Below are positions 58,773-64,000 of a stretch of DNA of 64,000 nucleotides, piece by piece; position 1 is the first letter of the stretch; every line of letters starts with the position of its first letter. The translations under genes and the position numbers were made by a program. This DNA comes from Anaerobacillus alkalidiazotrophicus. GTDB taxonomy: Bacteria > Bacillota > Bacilli > Bacillales_H > Anaerobacillaceae. The DNA is taken from positions 1,108,501 to 1,172,500 of the forward strand of contig NZ_MLQS01000001.1 of assembly GCF_001866055.1 (NCBI RefSeq). Reading direction: 5' to 3'. The notes under the pieces are model-generated. The model was not told where the DNA came from. It saw nothing but the letters and a program-made list of their open reading frames with translations, and searched no databases.

Positions 58773-58855
58773 ACGTATTGTTAAATCGGAATGGTTCTTA
58801 ATAAACAACGTGCGATAGATATTTCTTAGTATCGCTCAGTGGAGGATTTTTTTAT

Positions 58856-59629
58856 ATGTCAAAACAAGAAGAAAATTATGTCATTGATATTCATAATTTA
58901 TATTTTCAATATGGTTCAAAAACTGTTTTACAGAATATTGATTTAAATGTACAAAAAGGATCTTTTCTCGGGTTGGTAGGTCCAAATGGTTCAGGCAAAT
59001 CAACATTAATAAAATGTATGTTAGGCTTGTTACAACCAACTTCAGGTGAGATTAAGTTATTCGGTGAAACTATAAATAACTTTAATAAATGGGATAAAAT
59101 TGGTTTTGTCTCTCAAAAAGCAAATAGTTTTAATAGCGGCTTTCCTGCAACTGTTTTTGAAGTCGTTTCAATGGGGCTATTTGCGAAAGTAGGACTTTTT
59201 CGCTTTTTAACAAAACAGCATAAAGAAAAAGTTAGAAATGCCATTGAACTTGTAGGAATGACTGAATATATGAAGCAAAACATCGGAGAACTTTCTGGTG
59301 GACAACAGCAAAGAGTGTTTATTGCCAGAGCTTTAGTGAGTGATCCAGAATTATTAATATTAGATGAACCTACCGTTGGTATAGATGTGCATACGGTAAA
59401 CAATTTTTATACTATGTTAAGTAAATTAAATGAAAAAGGCATTACCCTGTTATTAGTAACGCATGATATCGGTATTATGACGAATCATGTAACAGCTGTT
59501 GCTTGTTTAAATAAACATTTACATTTCCATGGAAATACTAAAGATTTTGAAGAGGATCATGTACTTTCTGCTTTTCATGGAAAAGATGTACATATACTTG
59601 TTCATAATCATGACCGTGGGAGGCAATAA
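58856..59629 (+). CDS. znuC: Zinc ABC transporter ATPase
   Basis: ATP-binding subunit of a zinc uptake system (257 residues): Walker A GPNGSGKST, the zinc-type block IGFVSQKANSFNSGFPATVFEVVSMGL, signature LSGGQQQRVFIARAL, Walker B LLILDEPTVGID, switch THD, and a His-rich C-terminus (LNKHLHFHG, HGKDVHILVHNHD) common in ZnuC/AdcC. The ATG follows GGAGG. Directly followed by the permease and zur, which supports zinc. No znuA-type binding protein is adjacent. Confidence 0.92.
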   Translation: MSKQEENYVIDIHNLYFQYGSKTVLQNIDLNVQKGSFLGLVGPNGSGKSTLIKCMLGLLQPTSGEIKLFGETINNFNKWDKIGFVSQKANSFNSGFPATVFEVVSMGLFAKVGLFRFLTKQHKEKVRNAIELVGMTEYMKQNIGELSGGQQQRVFIARALVSDPELLILDEPTVGIDVHTVNNFYTMLSKLNEKGITLLLVTHDIGIMTNHVTAVACLNKHLHFHGNTKDFEEDHVLSAFHGKDVHILVHNHDRGRQ

Positions 59630-59631
59630 GA

Positions 59632-60462
59632 ATGGAGGTTGTATCAGTTTTTCTCCAATATGAATTTTTAAGAAACGCATTTTTTTCAGGGATAATGGTA
59701 GGATTTCTAGCTCCAATTTTAGGAGTGTTTTTAGTTGTACGCCGTTTATCGTTAATCGCTGATGCTCTGTCCCATATTACATTATCTGGGATAGCAGCAA
59801 GTTTACTATTAGGTAAGTACATGGTGTTCTTTGGAGCTCTTAACCCACTTTATTTAGGAATAGTTTTTTCCGTTGGGGGAGCATTATTAATCGAAAAATT
59901 AAGGAATGTATATAAAACGTATCAAGAACTTTCCATACCAATAATTCTTTCGGGTGGAATTGGATTAGGGGTAGTTTTTATTTCTTTAGCAGATGGATTT
60001 AATACTGATTTGTTTAATTATTTATTTGGTAGTGTAATTGCAGTTACACGATCAGATTTATGGACAATTACTAGTATTACGATTATTGTAACTATTCTTT
60101 TAATTTTCTTCTATAAAGAACTTTTCTTTTTATCATTCGACGAAGAACAAGCGATAGTTTCAGGCATAAATAAACGACTTGTTCATTTAGTTTTTATTAT
60201 TATGGTTGCCCTCGTAATTGCATCTTCTATGAGAATCGTTGGAATTTTACTAGTTTCATCATTAATGTCTTTACCAGTTGCAGCGAGTATGCGAATTGCT
60301 AAAGGATTTAAACAAATGTTTATCTTTTCAATTATTTTTGGAGAACTTGCTGTTATTATTGGTTTAATTAGTGCGTATCATTTAGATCTTGCACCTGGTG
60401 GTACAATTGTTGTAACAGCAGTACTTATCTTACTTATCACAATTATTTTTAAGCGAAGATAA
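59632..60462 (+). CDS. znuB: Zinc ABC transporter permease
   Basis: ABC-3 family permease (276 residues, about eight membrane helices): GIMVGFLAPILGVFLVVRRLSLIADALSHITLSGIAASLLL, SFDEEQAIVSGINKRLVHLVFIIMVALVIASSMRIVGILLVSSLMSLPVAAS. The start is 3 bp after the znuC stop, so the two are coupled. It is followed after 72 bp by zur. Confidence 0.92.
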   Translation: MEVVSVFLQYEFLRNAFFSGIMVGFLAPILGVFLVVRRLSLIADALSHITLSGIAASLLLGKYMVFFGALNPLYLGIVFSVGGALLIEKLRNVYKTYQELSIPIILSGGIGLGVVFISLADGFNTDLFNYLFGSVIAVTRSDLWTITSITIIVTILLIFFYKELFFLSFDEEQAIVSGINKRLVHLVFIIMVALVIASSMRIVGILLVSSLMSLPVAASMRIAKGFKQMFIFSIIFGELAVIIGLISAYHLDLAPGGTIVVTAVLILLITIIFKRR

Positions 60463-60534
60463 TTATTTCGATAAATAATGTTCGAGTAATGAAAATACCA
60501 ATTTTAGAAATGCTTAATCTGGGGGTATTAATTT

Positions 60535-60945
60535 ATGGATGTATCAAAAGCTTTACTATTACTAAAAGAAAAAGGGTACAAGTATACAGATAAAAGGGAA
60601 CAAATGCTTCAGCTATTTTCTAATGAAAAAAGGTATATAGCAGCAAAGGATGTATTAGAGGCAATGCAAAAAGATTATCCTGGTTTAAGTTTCGATACCA
60701 TTTATCGAAATCTTTCTACATTCGTTGAATTAGGAATATTAGAGATGACAGAACTTGACGGTGAGAAAAAGTTTCGTTTTAGTTGCTCAACTGATCAACA
60801 TCATCATCATATGATTTGTTTAACGTGTGGGAAAACAAGACATGTCCATGTTTGTCCAATGGATCAATTAAAAGTTTCAAGTGAAGATTTTAAAATTGTT
60901 GATCATAAATTTGAGGTGTATGGGTATTGCAAAAATTGTAGTTAG
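60535..60945 (+). CDS. zur: Fur-family zinc uptake regulator Zur
   Basis: Zn-sensing repressor of the Fur family (136 residues). N-terminal winged helix with KYTDKREQMLQLF and LSFDTIYRNLSTFVELGILE; C-terminal dimerisation domain with four consecutive His (89-92) and the structural zinc cysteines C95, C98, C132 and C135. It is placed directly after znuCB, so it most likely controls that operon. PerR or Fur identity is less likely because of this context and the position (yqfV/zur in B. subtilis). Confidence 0.9.
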   Translation: MDVSKALLLLKEKGYKYTDKREQMLQLFSNEKRYIAAKDVLEAMQKDYPGLSFDTIYRNLSTFVELGILEMTELDGEKKFRFSCSTDQHHHHMICLTCGKTRHVHVCPMDQLKVSSEDFKIVDHKFEVYGYCKNCS

Positions 60946-60986
60946 TACTTAATACCTCCAAGACTAGATAAGATTTGTATTTTCTA

Positions 60987-61026
60987 AGGAACCCCTTTGC
61001 ATTATTTAGCTAAGGGGTTCTCCTTT
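60987..61026. terminator. Bidirectional terminator between zur and yqfW
   Basis: A stem GAACCCCTT / AAGGGGTTC with a 14-nt loop, flanked by AAG and CTCCTTT. The yqfW stop codon lies within it. It separates convergent genes. Confidence 0.8.
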
Positions 61027-61593
61027 ATTTATCCATTTATTTACCCAAACAGCTGCTTCCTTCCAATCTTTCACACGAATAACTTGTTGAGGAATTGGAT
61101 CCTGATTATAAGGAGTATCCAGTAAAATTACTGGAATATTACATTCTTCTGAGATATCACAAGCATTGTCATGTTTATCTTCAAAAAAGATTTCGATATT
61201 ATGCTTTTTTATTGTCTGTAGTTTATCGTGTTGTCCTAAAAGCTCAATATGATGATAAGGTATTTTGTGTTTATTGAACCAGTTTTCGGTAATTTCCAAA
61301 AGATGGTTACCGCGAGCGCTGATGTACGTAAAATGATGATCGTTTTGCCATCCGCGCAGTGTTTCAGCAAAAAATGAAGCTATTGGTGCGTTTTTATAAA
61401 TAATTGGTTCATATTCTTTCATCCATTGCCAAAATTGTTCATCAGTGACATTTAAAAATGGGGTTAATTCATATTGAGTAATATCACTTAATGTAATATT
61501 TTTATTGAAATGTTTATTAATGTATGGAATGAATGTTTCAGGCGATGTTACAGTTCCATCAATATCTAGTCCGAAGCGAATTTGCTTTTTCAA
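61006..61593 (-). CDS. yqfW: HAD-family 5'-nucleotidase-like protein YqfW
   Basis: Putative nucleotidase of the 5'(3')-deoxyribonucleotidase/YqfW HAD subgroup (195 residues). Motif I is GLDIDGTVTSP (nucleophile Asp), motif II YISARGN, and motifs III/IV include LQTIKKHNIEIFFEDKHDNA. Substrate unknown. The TTG at 61593 after AAAGGGTG gives MKKQIRFGLDIDG; a GTG at 61602 overlaps the binding site. It lies next to zur, as in B. subtilis. Confidence 0.9.
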   Translation of the reverse strand: MKKQIRFGLDIDGTVTSPETFIPYINKHFNKNITLSDITQYELTPFLNVTDEQFWQWMKEYEPIIYKNAPIASFFAETLRGWQNDHHFTYISARGNHLLEITENWFNKHKIPYHHIELLGQHDKLQTIKKHNIEIFFEDKHDNACDISEECNIPVILLDTPYNQDPIPQQVIRVKDWKEAAVWVNKWINKGEPLS

Positions 61594-61731
61594 AAAGATC
61601 ACCCTTTATAATAGTATTCTTCTTTATAATAACATAAGATCATTCCTAAATATGAAATCATTAACATCAATATTGCATCGTTCATGTGTAATACTAAAAA
61701 TGCTCCTGAAAAAGAAAGTGAGGGATGACGA

Positions 61732-62151
61732 ATGACAGATATTAATGAAACAAATAAAGATAAGCGTTCTCTTGACTTAGACAATAGGGAAAGAGACGAA
61801 AACCCAAACGGTATAATGGCAGCTGATTATCCTAATGGTGACTATAAGGAAGAAACGGCTGCAGAATTTGCACCACAGCGTGGGTTTGTAGGAGAACGCC
61901 CATTTGCTGATGATGTAGACGAGGAAACCAGAGCAGACATTGATGGTGAAACTGAAGGTAGGGGTGTAGGAGCATTTGCGATCGTCCTTTCCATCATTTC
62001 ATTGTTCTTTTTACCTGTGATATTAGGAGCAGCAGGTATAATTGTAGGTTTTATTGCTCGTCGTAATGGAGCTACTGGACTTGGAAACTGGGCTATAGGT
62101 ATTGGTGCAGTATCTATCATTTTAACGTTGTTTTTCTCACCATTTTTCTAA
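61732..62151 (+). CDS. yqfX: DUF4190-type two-helix membrane protein (YqfX-like)
   Basis: A 139-residue protein with an acidic, probably disordered N-terminal half (to about residue 78; NPNGIMAADYPNGDYKEETAAEF) and two C-terminal membrane helices (about 80-106 and 117-137) of the DUF4190 type (IVLSIISLFFLPVILGAAGIIVGFIARRNGATGLGNWAIGIG). Function unknown. It sits between yqfW and ispG, the yqfX position of B. subtilis. The ATG follows GAGGGATG. Confidence 0.85.
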   Translation: MTDINETNKDKRSLDLDNRERDENPNGIMAADYPNGDYKEETAAEFAPQRGFVGERPFADDVDEETRADIDGETEGRGVGAFAIVLSIISLFFLPVILGAAGIIVGFIARRNGATGLGNWAIGIGAVSIILTLFFSPFF

Positions 62152-62187
62152 GCAAACTTTAAAAAAGCACTATCATTCATAAGAAGA

Positions 62188-62248
62188 GGCTGCGTAGGTC
62201 ATTCAAACTAATAATAAATGTTTGAATGACCAACCAGCCCTTTTTTTA
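62188..62248. terminator. Terminator between yqfX and ispG
   Basis: A long imperfect stem of about 20 bp (GGCTG..TAGGTCATTCAAAC against GTTTGAATGACCA.CCAGCC) with an 11-nt loop and a T run on the right. It ends yqfX; the convergent ispG stops 5 bp beyond the T run. Confidence 0.9.
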
Positions 62249-62252
62249 CTTA

Positions 62253-63341
62253 TTAAATGTTAATATTAGTCTTTTCTTTAGCAATTTTATCAATTTCTTT
62301 TTTAAGCTCTTCTACCATAATTTCTTCAGGAACTTTTCGAACAATTTCCCCGTGTCTAAATAATAGACCTTCGCCTCGCGCTCCAGCAATTCCAATGTCT
62401 GCTTCTTTTGCTTCTCCTGGGCCATTTACCGCACAACCTAGTACTGCTACTTTAATTGGTGCTTTAATTTTTGAAATATACTCTTCGATCTCATTGGCAA
62501 TGCTGATGAGATCTATTTCAATTCTACCACAAGTCGGGCATGAAATAAGAGTAGCTGCATTTGCAGCAAGACCAAATGATTTTAATAATTCCCTAGCTAC
62601 TTTTACTTCTTCTACTGGGTCCGCACTTAAAGAAATACGCACAGTATTTCCTATACCTTTATGAAGGAGTACTCCTAGGCCAGCAGCGCTTTTTATCGTA
62701 CCTGCAAATAAAGTTCCAGATTCAGTAATACCTAAATGGAGGGGGTAATCAAAGGCTTTAGCGGCTTTTTCATATGCTTCAACCGCTAAATTTACATCAG
62801 AAGCTTTCATGGAAACAATAATATCGTAAAAATCTAAGTCTTCAAGAATTTTGATGTGGTGAAGAGCACTTTCTACCATTCCGTCAGCTGTTGGGTATCC
62901 ATATTTATCCAAAATCCTTTTTTCCAATGAACCAGCATTTACACCTATACGAATTGGGATACCTTTTTCTTTTGCGAGTTTTACAACTGCTTCGACTTTT
63001 TCCTTTTTACCGATATTTCCTGGATTAATACGAATTTTGTCTGCTCCGCCTTCTATTGCTTTTAAAGCAAGGCGATAATCGAAATGAATGTCTACCACTA
63101 AAGGGATATTAATTCTTTTTTTAATTTCACTAATGGCCTCTGCAGCCCTCATATCAGGACAAGCGACACGAACAATCTGACATCCCGCTTCTTCTAGTCT
63201 TAGTATTTCTGCAACTGTTGCTTCTACATCATGTGTTTTTGTAGTAGTCATACTTTGAATAACGACTTCGTTATTTCCACCAATTGTAATAGGACCTACT
63301 TTAATTGGCTTTGTTTTTGTTCTATGGATGATTTGGGTCAT
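62253..63341 (-). CDS. ispG: 4-hydroxy-3-methylbut-2-en-1-yl diphosphate synthase
   Basis: Iron-sulfur enzyme of the MEP pathway that converts MEcPP to HMBPP, the substrate of IspH. The 362-residue protein has the TIM-barrel part ([39 protein letters not shown]) and the C-terminal cluster domain with CPTCGR and [12 protein letters not shown]. The short length lacks the extra domain found in plants and Chlamydia, as is normal for Firmicutes. Both late MEP genes are in this window. Confidence 0.97.
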   Translation of the reverse strand: MTQIIHRTKTKPIKVGPITIGGNNEVVIQSMTTTKTHDVEATVAEILRLEEAGCQIVRVACPDMRAAEAISEIKKRINIPLVVDIHFDYRLALKAIEGGADKIRINPGNIGKKEKVEAVVKLAKEKGIPIRIGVNAGSLEKRILDKYGYPTADGMVESALHHIKILEDLDFYDIIVSMKASDVNLAVEAYEKAAKAFDYPLHLGITESGTLFAGTIKSAAGLGVLLHKGIGNTVRISLSADPVEEVKVARELLKSFGLAANAATLISCPTCGRIEIDLISIANEIEEYISKIKAPIKVAVLGCAVNGPGEAKEADIGIAGARGEGLLFRHGEIVRKVPEEIMVEELKKEIDKIAKEKTNINI

Positions 63342-63578
63342 TATTTACACGCACCCCTTCTAAATAATCATTTTAAATTTTCGCCAATTGTTGAACATAT
63401 GTTGGACAGCGAAATTCAAAATTACTCTTATTTTATCAATGATGATAAATGTTTGGCAAGAAGGAAGCAATTATCCCATTCCATGTGTATATTTTTAGGA
63501 AAAATAAGAAAGGTTATTTGACGAATTACATATAGCGCCAAATAGACAACTTCCGTTTCATAGTTGTATTACTGCTCA
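63342..63578. other. Intergenic region upstream of ispG
   Basis: No gene recognised. A plus-strand frame overlapping the ispG start (63231-63521) lacks a ribosome binding site and homologous features. The segment should hold the ispG promoter on the minus strand and the 3' end of the LysM gene message, which has no clear terminator. Confidence 0.4.
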
Positions 63579-63926
63579 TCAGTTGGGATAAATGGGAAAA
63601 AGATAAGCGTCACCTATTTTAATATTACTTGCATTTGTATTGGGATTTAATGTTTCAAAATCATTAATAATTTGTTGAATAGAAGCATTGACTGGTCCTA
63701 TATGTAGTTCCTCAACGATGGATAGTACTGTGTAACCTGGTTCTACAACGATGGATTCTGAAGGTATATTTTCAATTTTTTCTACAGATATATTAGATGA
63801 ATGATTAACGGTTGTAGTGCTTTCTGCGGCAACTATTGTATTAGCGGGTAGAGTACCTATATTTAGGTCATAATAAATACTGTATATAGTTATTAGTAAA
63901 AGAATAGGTGCAATTAATTTTTTCAT
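63579..63926 (-). CDS. yqfZ: LysM-domain secreted or membrane-anchored protein (YqfZ-like)
   Basis: A 115-residue protein with an N-terminal hydrophobic segment (about 4-18, LIAPILLLITIYSIYYDL), a Ser/Thr-rich linker and a C-terminal LysM-like module (about 60-113: ESIVVEPGYTVLSIVEELH ... LNPNTNASNIKIGDAYLFPIY). It probably binds peptidoglycan outside the membrane. It matches the yqfZ position downstream of ispG in B. subtilis, where a LysM protein lies. The ATG follows GGGGG with a longer spacer. Confidence 0.82.
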   Translation of the reverse strand: MKKLIAPILLLITIYSIYYDLNIGTLPANTIVAAESTTTVNHSSNISVEKIENIPSESIVVEPGYTVLSIVEELHIGPVNASIQQIINDFETLNPNTNASNIKIGDAYLFPIYPN

Positions 63927-64000
63927 TTGAAGATACCCCCGTTTTTTAAGATAAGAATTTATAAATTGTGATACGTTCTTATGTTACATTCGTATGCTTG

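Noticed and set aside
59538..59822. 94-codon minus-strand frame over the znuC-znuB junction
   Set aside because: Antisense to two well-supported transporter genes.
63231..63521. 96-codon plus-strand frame across the ispG start
   Set aside because: Overlaps ispG in antisense, no binding site and no similarity recognised.

Overview
The window is chromosomal DNA from a low-GC, endospore-forming Gram-positive bacterium of the Bacillaceae. The germination protease gpr, the engulfment amidase spoIIP and the yqfC-yqfD pair mark a spore former. Gene order follows the Bacillus subtilis comE to ispG/yqfZ segment closely. The genus cannot be fixed from the sequence. The glyQS pair normally found between recO and ccpN, and the cccA cytochrome c gene normally found after sigA, are both absent, and both gaps now hold repeats.

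Layout. 1-5.6 kb: DNA-uptake genes comEA, comEB and comEC, split by an inserted sulfhydrylase gene (metY) and by a dispersed repeat. 5.9-10.4 kb: holA, rpsT, gpr, spoIIP and yqxA. 11-14.1 kb: lepA and hemW. 14.3-22.5 kb: the CIRCE-controlled heat-shock group hrcA-grpE-dnaK-dnaJ, then prmA, rsmE and mtaB. 22.9-25.8 kb: deoC, a Na/phosphate symporter homologue, rpsU and yqeY. 26.1-29.1 kb: nfeD-floA-yqfB behind a sigma-W-type promoter. 29.2-37.1 kb: yqfC-yqfD-phoH, then pgpH-ybeY-dgkA-DUF502-cdd-era. 37.6-47.3 kb: yqzL-recO, ccpN-ppsR, yqxD-dnaG-sigA and trmK-yqfO. 47.3-52.9 kb: ispH, a CarD-family gene, yqfQ, cshB, nfo and yqfT. 53.2-61 kb: a metal-homeostasis island with an Mn-type ABC ATPase/permease pair, ppx-ppk on the opposite strand, and a Zn-type ATPase/permease pair followed by zur. 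61-64 kb: yqfW, yqfX, ispG and a LysM protein.

Most genes are core functions: replication and transcription (holA, dnaG, sigA), ribosome assembly and modification (era, ybeY, prmA, rsmE, lepA, rpsT, rpsU), tRNA modification (mtaB, trmK), proteostasis, membrane microdomains (floA/nfeD), second-messenger turnover (pgpH) and isoprenoid synthesis (ispG, ispH).

The least explained material is intergenic. There are at least three families of dispersed palindromic repeats. Family 1 is 90-290 bp, with ends that pair over a long distance, and several copies sit directly downstream of intrinsic terminators. Family 2 carries two adjacent hairpins and is 70-215 bp. Family 3 is about 105-120 bp with TGAATTTCATA-type inverted ends and internal stems that differ in sequence between copies but stay paired. 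One family 3 copy is interrupted by a family 2 copy. No tRNA, rRNA, CRISPR array, prophage or transposase gene was seen.
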